Assembly (NCBI GenBank): GCA_944393275.1 | Contig: CALXZQ010000016.1 | Coordinates: 1 to 15,946, forward strand | Source: an uncultured Clostridia bacterium | GTDB lineage: Bacteria > Bacillota > Clostridia > TANB77 > CAG-508 | Direction: 5' to 3' | Length of the DNA: 15,946 nt | Shown: piece by piece, positions 8,051 through 14,444 of the stretch | Layout: each line of letters starts with the position of its first letter | Position numbering within the stretch: the first letter of the stretch is position 1 | Program-made: the position numbers and the translations under genes | Notes under the pieces: model-generated | The model's input: the letters and a program-made list of their open reading frames with translations, nothing else | Told to the model about the DNA's origin: nothing | Database searches by the model: none

Positions 8051-8740
8051 TTATTCTTCATTCTTCATCATTTTTTTGAATTTTGATGAGCTTATTTGTT
8101 TTTGTATGTCTTCTGCAATAAAAGTCAATGAATCTCTATATTGAGATGTTAAGTTTCCAAATTTAATTTTTGAAACTCTTTGATTTGTAATTATTGCTGA
8201 TTGATCTCCATGTTCTAGTGGAAAATATAATTTATAATCATTCCATATAACTTTATATCCTAATGCTAAATAGTCTAAATAATCATTTTCACTTTTTAAA
8301 ATTTCTTTAGAAAATAGTACTTTGGTAAGTGGTAGTGGTTCTCTAAGGTTTGCCAAAGCTTCTAGTCCTCTTTTTAAAGAGTATACATCGAAAGATGTAA
8401 CAAAATAATTTTTTGTAGTACTATTAATTCCAAAGTTTTCTATTGCTCTATTTGTATCTATATCTACTAATATGTAATCATATTCCATTTCATGTTCGTC
8501 ATTTTTAGCTAAATAATCTTGAATGTCTTCCAAGCTAAAAAATCCTACTGCAACATCTATCCCTTCAAATTCTGTTACATAAAACATTTCCGGGTTTATA
8601 TTTGGTACTACATATCTAGCTTTTTGTACAATTGTAGTATCTGCAACAAGCACCTTTTTTTTAGCCAATGTCAACATTTTTGCTACATACATTATTAAAT
8701 CTGTTTTATCAAACGAGCCTATAAAAGCTACTTTCTCCAT
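8051..8740 (-). CDS. Short ParA/MinD-like protein with divergent P-loop (229 aa)
   Basis: It starts MEKVAFIGSFDKTDLIMYVA: a beta strand followed by a P-loop-like GSFDKTD (residues 8-14) that keeps a Lys-Thr pair but lacks the glycines of a normal Walker A. KKVLVADTT (28-36) is the typical second strand, and EYDYILVDIDTNR (86-98) is a Walker B/switch-like segment. A third Rossmann-like strand is NYFVTSFDVYSLKRGLEALA. No membrane helix is seen. It lies between the CpaB-like gene (15-bp gap) and the second ParA-like gene, with GAAGGAG 5 bp before the ATG. Two adjacent degenerate ParA-like proteins may form a heterodimer that positions or regulates the Tad motor; this is inference. Confidence 0.68.
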   Translation of the reverse strand: MEKVAFIGSFDKTDLIMYVAKMLTLAKKKVLVADTTIVQKARYVVPNINPEMFYVTEFEGIDVAVGFFSLEDIQDYLAKNDEHEMEYDYILVDIDTNRAIENFGINSTTKNYFVTSFDVYSLKRGLEALANLREPLPLTKVLFSKEILKSENDYLDYLALGYKVIWNDYKLYFPLEHGDQSAIITNQRVSKIKFGNLTSQYRDSLTFIAEDIQKQISSSKFKKMMKNEE

Positions 8741-8755
8741 ACTAACTCCTTCTTT

Positions 8756-9670
8756 TTACATTCCAGACAAAGCATCTAAATATTCTTGTTTATATTGTTT
8801 TTGTCTTGTTATGTGACTTTCAATTCCTGCTTCTATATTATCTAGTGCATCTTCTGCAGATTCTATGTGTGCATTAATCTTTCCTCTCTCTTCTGAGCTA
8901 TATCTATTAAATAATGCAGCTTTTGCTTCATCAGTTATATTAGGATTATTACTTACAAGTCTTTGTACTTGATCATTTAACTGGTATGTTGGTGTTGCTG
9001 CTGCTTGCATTCCTGGGTCTCTATATCTATTTACATATATTTCTGTTCCGTTTACTGCAAAGGCTTCAACTATTGCACAGCTCATAAGTAAAGTTTCATC
9101 TTCTGATAAGTTTACTGTAAATGTATCTACAGAATCCACTCCTCCAGCTTGTAGTATATTTATTTGCTTTTTAGATACAATAATATAATCTAGACCTGAT
9201 GGAAATCTTATTCTTATATCAACATAATCTCCTGTTTGTATTTCTGTTGGTAATGTTGCTATATTATATTCTTGTATTCTTATATCATCAGTTGCTTTTT
9301 CAGAACTTATTGTAACCATATCAGCAGTTACTATTGTTCCTCTGTTTAAGTCAATTTTAGCAACTAAATCTTCTATTTCATTTCCTTCTTCATCTACAAA
9401 ATTTGCATCAACAAATCTATTATTTGGAACCAAATCCCCAGATACTTTTTGTTTTTTCATTACAGATGCATTTATTGATTCTCCTGATTTTACATCTGAT
9501 GTAAGAACATATGCATCTTTCATTGCTTCTTGTTCAGCTTTTTCTTCTGCCTTCATTTGAAATAATGTAAAGCCTAAGAAACCAATAACTATTACTGATA
9601 AAATAAGCATTGTTAAAAAACCTAGTAAAAAAGATGTTCTTTTTTGTCTTTGCATAGGGTTTGAAGCCAT
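8756..9670 (-). CDS. CpaB/RcpC-like SAF-domain membrane protein (304 aa)
   Basis: A basic N-terminus (NPMQRQKRT) leads into one membrane helix (about residues 13-37) and an acidic coiled stretch. A SAF-type domain follows, AYVLTSDVKSGESINASVMK (53-72), with the typical second half VAKIDLNRGTIVTADMV (103-119), then a CpaB-like strand region around IQTGDYVDIRIRFPSGLDYI. In Gram-negative Tad systems CpaB/RcpC is periplasmic and supports the secretin; here it probably sits on the outer face of the single membrane, perhaps contacting peptidoglycan. The last 70 residues are charged and helical. It is the first gene of the operon, with AAGGAGG 8 bp before the ATG and a promoter about 80 bp upstream. 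Confidence 0.78.
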   Translation of the reverse strand: MASNPMQRQKRTSFLLGFLTMLILSVIVIGFLGFTLFQMKAEEKAEQEAMKDAYVLTSDVKSGESINASVMKKQKVSGDLVPNNRFVDANFVDEEGNEIEDLVAKIDLNRGTIVTADMVTISSEKATDDIRIQEYNIATLPTEIQTGDYVDIRIRFPSGLDYIIVSKKQINILQAGGVDSVDTFTVNLSEDETLLMSCAIVEAFAVNGTEIYVNRYRDPGMQAAATPTYQLNDQVQRLVSNNPNITDEAKAALFNRYSSEERGKINAHIESAEDALDNIEAGIESHITRQKQYKQEYLDALSGM

Positions 9671-9683
9671 TGTATATTCCTCC

Positions 9684-9735
9684 TTAAAATTAATTACATT
9701 TATTACAACTTAAAATTAATTACATTTATTACAAC
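9684..9735. repeat. Two exact tandem copies of a 26-bp repeat in the Tad-operon leader
   Basis: A 26-bp unit beginning TTAAAATTAATTACATTTAT occupies 9684-9709 and is repeated exactly at 9710-9735. A degenerate third copy (starting TTAAAATTATACTAC) continues from 9736. The repeats lie between the predicted promoter and the ribosome binding site of the CpaB-like gene, so they would be in the 5' untranslated RNA or could hold protein-binding sites. Copy number could vary by slippage. Confidence 0.9.
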
Positions 9736-9751
9736 TTAAAATTATACTACA

Positions 9752-9781
9752 ATTATACTACATTTATCGACTTAAAATCAA
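9752..9781 (-). promoter_or_regulatory. Predicted sigma-A-type promoter of the Tad-like operon
   Basis: On the minus strand TTGATT (9781-9776) is followed after 18 bp by a perfect TATAAT (9757-9752). A second TATAAT, within a repeated GTAGTATAAT block, begins 11 bp further downstream and offers an alternative -10. The start site would fall near 9740-9746, about 75 bp before the CpaB-like start codon. A housekeeping-type promoter suggests expression in growing cells. Confidence 0.55.
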
Positions 9782-9836
9782 CACTATAATTTTTTGTAAT
9801 TCAAATTTATTATAACTGTAATATCTTCGTAATATA

Positions 9837-10715
9837 TTACTTATCTTTTAAAACCATATTTATTGCATTGGCAATTCCACTATTATTATTGTCTGTAGTT
9901 ACATAATTTGCAATACTTTTTACAACTGGACTACTATTTCCCATTGCAACGCCCAGTCCAGCATTTTTTATCATTAGGAAATCATTAATATTGTCTCCTA
10001 TTGCAACAATTTCCTCTTCCTTTATACCCTCTATTTTGCACAATTCTTTTAGAGCATACCATTTGTCTACATATTGATTAGTTATTTCTGTGTAATAATA
10101 ATTAATTTCAATATCTGTTGTTCCAGATTTTATGTGTTTACTAGACATATGAGATACATCTAATACATCAATTTTGGGTATTTCTTTAAATTTTTTTACA
10201 ATTCCTTCAAAAATAATTTTATTATTATCACATACAGTCATTTTTAGATATTTATCTTGTGTTGAATGTTTCACATATCCATACAAATCTGGTATAATGT
10301 TAATTCTCGTCTTTTTTTCTTCGGGCCTTTTAGTGTTTTCGTAATTATATACTGCCACATTATAATTAATTGATTTTGCAATTACTTCTTTCTCTGTATA
10401 TATGTTATAATAAATACTATTTTCATCACACATTTTTATTAAACTTAAGATTTTGTTTTTATCAATAAAGTTTTCATATACTATTCTGTTTTTTTGGATA
10501 TCATAAAGCATTGATCCATTTCCTGAGATAAAATACTTATCTGCTCCTATTTCTTTTGCAATATTTAAAACAGAGTCTGAAACTCTTCCTGAAGTTATTA
10601 CAATTTCTATTCCTTTTTCTTTTGCTAATCTAATTGCCTCTATGTTTTCTGAAGATATTTCACCTGAGGAATTCAGCAAAGTTCCATCTAAATCTATAGC
10701 TATTAATTTATACAT
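9837..10715 (-). CDS. Cof-type HAD-superfamily (subfamily IIB) phosphatase (292 aa)
   Basis: All HAD motifs are visible. Motif I is IAIDLDGTLLNS (residues 5-16; nucleophile Asp8, acid/base Asp10). Motif II is VITSGRVSDS. The metal motif is VAIGDNINDFLMI near the C-terminus, followed by AGLGVAMGNSSPVVKSIANY, typical of the Cof/YidA group. The large cap between motifs II and III marks type IIB. Such enzymes dephosphorylate sugar phosphates or nucleotide-like metabolites; the substrate cannot be read from sequence. I chose the ATG at 10715 because GAAAGGA lies 9 bp upstream; a TTG at 10733 and an ATG at 10724 have no suitably spaced site. It has its own promoter and a 166-bp gap from the Tad operon, so it is probably unrelated to the pilus. 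Confidence 0.92.
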   Translation of the reverse strand: MYKLIAIDLDGTLLNSSGEISSENIEAIRLAKEKGIEIVITSGRVSDSVLNIAKEIGADKYFISGNGSMLYDIQKNRIVYENFIDKNKILSLIKMCDENSIYYNIYTEKEVIAKSINYNVAVYNYENTKRPEEKKTRINIIPDLYGYVKHSTQDKYLKMTVCDNNKIIFEGIVKKFKEIPKIDVLDVSHMSSKHIKSGTTDIEINYYYTEITNQYVDKWYALKELCKIEGIKEEEIVAIGDNINDFLMIKNAGLGVAMGNSSPVVKSIANYVTTDNNNSGIANAINMVLKDK

Positions 10716-10741
10716 ATAATTCATTCCTTTCAAACAAAAGA

Positions 10742-10770
10742 ATTATATATATTAATTCATTTTTTTACAA
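10742..10770 (-). promoter_or_regulatory. Predicted sigma-A-type promoter of the HAD phosphatase gene
   Basis: TTGTAA (10770-10765), a 17-bp spacer and TATAAT (10747-10742) on the minus strand, 27 bp before the chosen start codon. The -35 box lies inside a short tandem repeat of TTTTTACAAG (10762-10781, plus a partial third copy). Confidence 0.6.
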
Positions 10771-10801
10771 GTTTTTACAAGTTTTTTTCTATTTTTTGCC
10801 A

Positions 10802-10829
10802 GTATATATTTATTTAAAATTACATAATA
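10802..10829 (+). promoter_or_regulatory. Possible forespore (sigma-G-like) promoter of the SASP gene
   Basis: GTATA (10802-10806) and CATAATA (10823-10829) match the sigma-G consensus boxes (GHATR and CATWHTA), but the 16-bp spacer is shorter than the usual 17-18. It lies about 80 bp upstream of the SASP start codon, and forespore control is known for SASP genes. The sequence is AT-rich, so a chance match is possible. Confidence 0.4.
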
Positions 10830-10905
10830 TAAATATTGAAAAGACGATAAAAGTTTTTTCATTAACTAGCAAATTAAAAATTCAATCCTGGGAGGTGAAT
10901 TACAA

Positions 10906-11022
10906 ATGTCAAGAACAACAAGTAATAGAAAATTAGTTCCAGAAGCTATGTCAGCTTTAGATAAATTCAAATACGAAGTAGCTTCAGATGTGTGTGTTAA
11001 AAACTTATTTATAAAAAAATAA
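10906..11022 (+). pseudogene. Alpha/beta-type small acid-soluble spore protein, 3' part cut off at a mobile-element junction
   Basis: The reading frame starts at ATG 10906 with a strong GGGAGGTG site and encodes MSRTTSNRKLVPEAMSALDK then FKYEVASDVCV. This matches the first half of alpha/beta SASPs (pattern N.KLVVPEA..AL...KYE.A.E.GV), which coat and protect DNA in the dormant spore. The family then continues with a conserved second half, NLK.GYNGDLTSR....GG.MVK. Here it is replaced by KNLFIKK and a stop, giving 38 residues where about 60-70 are usual. The break falls next to the serine recombinase gene, so insertion of the element is the simplest cause. The DNA-binding C-terminal half is missing, so the product should be non-functional unless the element is excised. 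The Gly normally after Val29 is Cys30. Confidence 0.85.
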
Positions 11023-11050
11023 GTAATTTTTACATCTTAGCTACTTCGTA
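10972..11050. repeat. 79-bp imperfect palindrome at the SASP/element junction
   Basis: TACGAAGTAGCT (10972-10983, inside the SASP coding region) has a perfect inverted copy at 11039-11050, on the element side. With one gap the match continues through AGATGT (10986-10991 and 11031-11036), and an inner pair CTTATTT/AAATAAG (11004-11010/11017-11023) sits at the centre. The left arm is SASP sequence and the right arm belongs to the element, between the junction and the recombinase stop codon. Confidence 0.8.
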
Positions 11051-11066
11051 CTTTTACATACATATA

Positions 11067-12758
11067 TTAACTTGCTTTTTTATTTCTTTTATTAACAGTT
11101 CTGCACTGTTCCATTTTATTTTCATTTAATCTACTTAAATCATTCAATTCTTTAAATTTAAAATAAATTGTTACTTCATTTTCTTCGGATATTGTTATTT
11201 TTTCTATTAATTGCTGTAATAATTCTTTATTTGGTTTTTCTAATGAAATAAATTCTTTTGCTAATTTTTCTATTTTGTCATAATCATTTTTCTTCATTTC
11301 AATTTTATTACAAAGTTTTATAAAACTTTCCTTTTGTTTTATATAATTTTGTCTTTCACTTTCAAAACTTTTTGATAATTCAACAAATTCTCTTTCATTA
11401 ATTATGCCTTTAACTTTATCCATATATAAATTTTTTATATATAGCGTTGTATCTTCTATTTTTTTGTCTATTAATTCTATTTGCTTTTTATAACTATCTT
11501 TCGAATTTTCTTTTTCTTTTTCTCCTTCTGCAATTTTTATTAATTCTTCTTTTAAATTCTTATTAATATATAAACTGCATACTTTCTTAATATTATTAAT
11601 TAATAAACTTTCTAATATAGGAATACTATTAGAATGTCTTGAGCATTGATTAAATAATTTTGAATATGTGTAACAAACTGTAGTGTATCTATATTCTCCA
11701 TATTTTTTCAAAGCATAATTAGAATATGTTAAATATAATCTAGCTCCGCAATCAGCACAATATAATAAACCTTTAAACAAATAGTCATGTTTAGTTCCAC
11801 TTTTAAAAGATGCATTCTTCTCTATTATTTCTTGCACTTGCTCAAATTTGTTTTTTTCAATAATTGGATCATGTGTATTTTCGCATACGTATCTTTGTTC
11901 TTTAGGTACAGTTACTCTAATTTTAGATTTATAATTTATTTTTCTTCTTTTAAATTGTTCTAAATTTCCAATATATACTTGGTTTCTCAGTATTCTACTT
12001 ACTGTAGTCTGTTTCCAACAACTATATAATTTAGTTTGTCTTGTTTTGCCAATATCTCTTGATTCTCCTGGAACTGGTATTCCTTCCGCAGTTAAAATTT
12101 GAGAAATTTTTGTTAAACCATTTCCTTGTAGATATAAATCAAATATATATCTTACAACTTTTGCTTCTTCTTCGTTTATTATTAAATGAAACTTGTTATT
12201 TGAATCTTTCTGATATCCATATGGTGCTGTTGCTCCTAAAAACTTTCCTGCTTTTTTTCTTTCTACTAGTGCACTTCTTATTTTTTTAGAAATATCTTTT
12301 ACATAGAAATCATTAATAACTGATTTAAAAGGTGCTATATCATTCATTCCAGCATCTTCTAATGTATCAATGTTATCAAGTATTGCAATATATCTAATAT
12401 TATTCTCTGGAAAAAATCTTTGTATATAGTAACCTGTATCAATATAATCCCTTCCTAATCTTGATAAATCTTTCGTTATTACTGCATCAATTATCCCTTT
12501 TTCTATATCTTTGAGCATTCTTTGAAATGCTGGCCTATCAAAATTAGTTCCCGTCCATCCATCATCCACATATTCTTCTGTCATAACTAAGCTTTCATTT
12601 TCTTCAATAAACCTTTTAATAATATCCCTTTGATTTGTTACACTAGAACTTTCTTCTTTATCTCCATCCTCTCTTGATAATCTAATATAGATAGCAGTTC
12701 TCCAAATTTTTTCAATAGCTTTTTGATTACTTTGGAGTATTAAATTAGACTTTTTCAT
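11067..12758 (-). CDS. Large serine recombinase / site-specific integrase (563 aa)
   Basis: It integrates and excises the element through a phosphoserine intermediate. The N-terminal resolvase fold has AIYIRLSREDGD (residues 22-33, catalytic Ser28), SSVTNQRDIIKRFI, DDGWTGTNFDRPAF (65-78) and ITKDLSRLGRDY (94-105). The recombinase domain is at about 175-320 (KFLGATAPYGY). A zinc ribbon has cysteines at 334, 337, 362 and 372, and a long charged coiled coil runs from about 390 to 510. This is the full layout of TndX/TnpX-like and phage-type large serine recombinases, and nothing appears truncated. AAAGGAGG lies just before the ATG at 12758. Its position beside the broken SASP gene makes it the likely agent of that insertion. 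Confidence 0.95.
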   Translation of the reverse strand: MKKSNLILQSNQKAIEKIWRTAIYIRLSREDGDKEESSSVTNQRDIIKRFIEENESLVMTEEYVDDGWTGTNFDRPAFQRMLKDIEKGIIDAVITKDLSRLGRDYIDTGYYIQRFFPENNIRYIAILDNIDTLEDAGMNDIAPFKSVINDFYVKDISKKIRSALVERKKAGKFLGATAPYGYQKDSNNKFHLIINEEEAKVVRYIFDLYLQGNGLTKISQILTAEGIPVPGESRDIGKTRQTKLYSCWKQTTVSRILRNQVYIGNLEQFKRRKINYKSKIRVTVPKEQRYVCENTHDPIIEKNKFEQVQEIIEKNASFKSGTKHDYLFKGLLYCADCGARLYLTYSNYALKKYGEYRYTTVCYTYSKLFNQCSRHSNSIPILESLLINNIKKVCSLYINKNLKEELIKIAEGEKEKENSKDSYKKQIELIDKKIEDTTLYIKNLYMDKVKGIINEREFVELSKSFESERQNYIKQKESFIKLCNKIEMKKNDYDKIEKLAKEFISLEKPNKELLQQLIEKITISEENEVTIYFKFKELNDLSRLNENKMEQCRTVNKRNKKAS

Positions 12759-12779
12759 TTTTCCTCCTTTAAAGTAATC

Positions 12780-12840
12780 ACCCTATAACTATTATACACT
12801 ATTGTTTTAAAAAAACAAAGAGATTACAATATTATAGGGT
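12780..12840. promoter_or_regulatory. Inverted ACCCTATAA half-sites flanking the recombinase promoter
   Basis: ACCCTATAA (12780-12788) and its exact reverse complement (12832-12840) bracket the predicted recombinase promoter. The outer arm contains the stop codon of the 50-aa gene; the inner arm lies just after the -10 box. The arrangement fits paired operator half-sites with looping across the promoter, or recombinase-binding sites. Confidence 0.5.
12791..12818 (-). promoter_or_regulatory. Predicted promoter of the serine recombinase gene
   Basis: Minus-strand TTGTTT (12818-12813), 16-bp spacer, perfect TATAAT (12796-12791). It lies in the 73-bp gap between the 50-aa gene and the recombinase and would give a leader of about 25 nt. 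Confidence 0.5.
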
Positions 12841-12984
12841 AATTTTTTCTGTACTTAATACCTTTAATTTCGTAATAAAACAGCTTTTTATTATATTATT
12901 TATATCTACATTTGAAGTTTCATTAAAAACATATTTAACTTTATAATCTTGTTCTTTTGGTATAGAATCTTTTTTATTTCCCAT
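12832..12984 (-). CDS. Small recombinase-associated protein (50 aa)
   Basis: The frame starts at ATG 12984, with AAAGGAGG 7 bp upstream, and encodes MGNKKDSIPKEQDYKVKYVF followed by NETSNVDINNIIKSCFITKL and a short tail. The part around VDINNIIKSCFITKL resembles small proteins of 40-60 residues commonly found immediately upstream of large serine recombinase genes in Clostridia (pattern: several Asp/Asn, then II..SFI..L). Their function is not known to me; roles as recombination directionality factor or regulator are possible but unproven. It reads in the same direction as the recombinase, and its stop codon overlaps one arm of an inverted repeat. Confidence 0.7.
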   Translation of the reverse strand: MGNKKDSIPKEQDYKVKYVFNETSNVDINNIIKSCFITKLKVLSTEKITL

Positions 12985-13267
12985 ATTAATTCCTCCTTTT
13001 CATTGAGATGGCTGTGTTTTCTTTACTTAAAATACTTTATTTTTTTAAAGTTTCTTCATATTATATATGTTGTTTATTGTTAGTCATAAAATTTATCTAC
13101 TAGTATATGATTTATTTCTTATATAGTTTTATTTAATAATATATCCATCTTTAATTTATAATATATCCAAATCTTTACATTTTAAACAATTTAGTATGTA
13201 CTAATTAATTTATATTATAAATTTTATAATTTCTATGAAAATAAATCTTTAATATAGATTATTTTTT
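12985..13267. other. AT-rich gap without a recognisable gene
   Basis: This 283-bp stretch has no open frame with a ribosome binding site on either strand. It holds a possible minus-strand promoter for the 50-aa gene: ATGACT, 16 bp, TATAAT ending at about 13059. It also holds a weak hairpin AATCT/AGATT (13244-13260), flanked by T-runs on both sides, which could be a bidirectional terminator after the gene at 13268-13441. The rest is low-complexity A/T. Confidence 0.5.
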
Positions 13268-13441
13268 CTATAATATATTAGCTATAATTTTAGCAACATC
13301 TTTAGTATATAGTTTAAAACATTGCTTCATTTCAATCTCAAATGCTTTAGGATTTAATTTTCCTTTATATTTAGAGCTCTGCATATAATCTAATGTTATT
13401 TTAGCATAGGCAATAGCTTCTTTTTTATTCATTACCTTCAT
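13268..13441 (-). CDS. Small element protein of unknown function (57 aa)
   Basis: It encodes MKVMNKKEAIAYAKITLDYM followed by a helical, Lys-rich region ending KDVAKIIANIL. The start ATG (13441) overlaps the TGA of the HTH gene in an ATGA arrangement, which implies translational coupling. AAAGGAGAG lies only 2-3 bp before it, so the ATG at 13432 (11 bp from AGGAG) may be the true start. The AIAYAKITLDYMQSSK segment looks like an amphipathic helix. I do not recognise the family. As the second gene of a two-gene unit with the HTH protein it is likely a partner or accessory regulator. Confidence 0.65.
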   Translation of the reverse strand: MKVMNKKEAIAYAKITLDYMQSSKYKGKLNPKAFEIEMKQCFKLYTKDVAKIIANIL

Positions 13442-13860
13442 CTCTCCTTTATATATTTAGGTACATCATAAGAACAACCTAAATTATCATCAAATTCATA
13501 TCTATGTTTTGAAGAGTTATATTTATAAGCACTTTGATTCCATTTTCTATAATCCTCATCACTTAACTTTTGTTTTTGGGATAATTCTCGTGAGGCTTGC
13601 TTATGTTGTGATTGAACAAAATCATAATTATCTTCTATCCTTTTATTTTCTCTTTTTTTCTTAATAAAATTTCTTTGATATAATTTTCTTTTATCTTTTG
13701 AATTTTCTTTTCTAAGTTTTTTTTCTAGTGTATATCTAGTATCTCCTTGTATTACTTTTGTTACATACGCCGATGATACTTCTGTACTTTTGGAAATATC
13801 TTTTACCTTAAAATGATTATAGTAAAATAAGTTAAGGATTTTTTCCTTTAAATTTTCCAT
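13438..13860 (-). CDS. HTH DNA-binding protein of the mobile element (140 aa)
   Basis: The N-terminal 40 residues (MENLKEKILNLFYYNHFKVK, then DISKSTEVSSAYVTKVIQGD) form a clear helix-turn-helix: a short helix, then KDISKSTEVSSAYVTKVI as the turn and recognition helix. The rest is very basic and charged (repeated Lys/Arg from 46 to 75), then Gln/Ser/Tyr-rich, ending DNLGCSYDVPKYIKER. No catalytic motif is visible. AAGGTGG lies 5 bp before the ATG, and a TATAAT with a TGTCGACA dyad lies upstream. It probably acts as a regulator or DNA-processing accessory protein of the element; I do not recognise a named family. Confidence 0.75.
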   Translation of the reverse strand: MENLKEKILNLFYYNHFKVKDISKSTEVSSAYVTKVIQGDTRYTLEKKLRKENSKDKRKLYQRNFIKKKRENKRIEDNYDFVQSQHKQASRELSQKQKLSDEDYRKWNQSAYKYNSSKHRYEFDDNLGCSYDVPKYIKER

Positions 13861-13884
13861 TTATACCACCTTATAGACTTTAAA

Positions 13885-13912
13885 ATTATATTAGTTAATT
13901 TTTTGTCGACAC
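13885..13912 (-). promoter_or_regulatory. Promoter -10 and TGTCGACA dyad before the HTH gene
   Basis: Minus-strand TATAAT (13890-13885) lies 25 bp before the HTH start codon. The perfect palindrome TGTCGACA (13904-13911) sits where the -35 box would be, with no better -35 sequence, so the promoter may be controlled by a protein bound there. The minus strand here contains GTGTCGA, the same heptamer found twice upstream of the XRE gene. Confidence 0.5.
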
Positions 13913-13941
13913 TTTTTAGATATGATAATACTATTAGAAAT

Positions 13942-14112
13942 TTATTTAATTTCTAATTCTTTCATCTTTTTACCAAATGTTTTTTGTCTTTTCTTATTTT
14001 CTTGCAATTCTTTATATGTACGATATTTTATTTTTATTTTTGGTAATAAAATATCAAAAAAGAAAAGTATTGTTACAAGAATTATTCCTAATAGCAGACA
14101 TTTGAAAAACAT
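13942..14112 (-). CDS. Small membrane protein of the element (56 aa)
   Basis: From ATG 14112 it encodes MFFKCLLLGIILVTILFFFD, one membrane helix at residues 3-24, followed by a strongly basic soluble tail (KIKIKYRTYKELQENKKRQK). AAAGGAG lies 11 bp upstream. The gene is between the HTH gene and the sigma-like pair, all on the minus strand. The positive tail should face the cytoplasm. No family recognised; small basic membrane proteins occur in conjugative and phage-like elements, but no function can be assigned. Confidence 0.6.
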   Translation of the reverse strand: MFFKCLLLGIILVTILFFFDILLPKIKIKYRTYKELQENKKRQKTFGKKMKELEIK

Positions 14113-14143
14113 AATCTATATTTCTCCTTTTATAAATTTAGAT

Positions 14144-14179
14144 AAAGGACAGACAAGAGCAAAGTCCAATCTGTCCTTT
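14144..14179. terminator. Hairpin after the HTH_16-type gene, possible bidirectional terminator
   Basis: AAAGGACAGA (14144-14153) pairs perfectly with TCTGTCCTTT (14170-14179), a 10-bp stem with a 16-nt loop. Reading minus, it follows the sigma-like pair and ends in CCTTTAT; reading plus, it ends in CCTTTT. T-runs are short on both sides, so it may be a weak terminator or an RNA-stability hairpin. In the same gap an imperfect dyad TCACT...AGTGA lies at 14210-14227. Confidence 0.5.
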
Positions 14180-14264
14180 TAAAATATAGTACTTCCTTAA
14201 ATTTGCCCTTCACTATATATACAGTGAGTAACTTCTAAAAATTCTCCCCTACATTTAAAAAAAT

Positions 14265-14444
14265 TTAAAATTTATAATTTTTAATACCTTCAATTAGTTT
14301 TAAGATAATAAACTGATAGCGGTCTTCATCCCCAAAGCTATACTTTTTAATCATTTTTTTCTTTATATCAATTATTTCAAGCATTGCCATTTCATTTCCC
14401 TCTTGTGCTAATTTTCCTAATTCATATAAACTTTTATTTTTCAT
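14265..14444 (-). CDS. HTH_16-type protein, sigma region-2-like partner (59 aa)
   Basis: It encodes MKNKSLYELGKLAQEGNEMA, then MLEIIDIKKKMIKKYSFGDE and DRYQFIILKLIEGIKNYKF. The pattern L..LA..G.E.AM..II...K.MIKKYS...D..YQ....LIE.I matches the short helix-turn-helix family of conjugative transposons (Tn916 orf8 type; Pfam calls it HTH_16), which resembles sigma-factor region 2. I chose ATG 14444 because AAAGGAG is 9 bp upstream; a TTG at 14450 is too close to it. It overlaps the end of the sigma-like gene by 11 bp. Together the two may form a split sigma factor like SigO/RsoA in Bacillus subtilis. Confidence 0.75.
   Translation of the reverse strand: MKNKSLYELGKLAQEGNEMAMLEIIDIKKKMIKKYSFGDEDRYQFIILKLIEGIKNYKF

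Noticed and set aside
9818..9840. GTAATAT/ATATTAC hairpin at the HAD gene stop as a terminator
   Set aside because: Short AT-only stem without a following U-run on the minus strand.
10716..10733. Earlier TTG start for the HAD phosphatase
   Set aside because: No ribosome binding site precedes it; GAAAGGA is correctly spaced for the ATG at 10715, which places the catalytic motif at the usual distance from the N-terminus.
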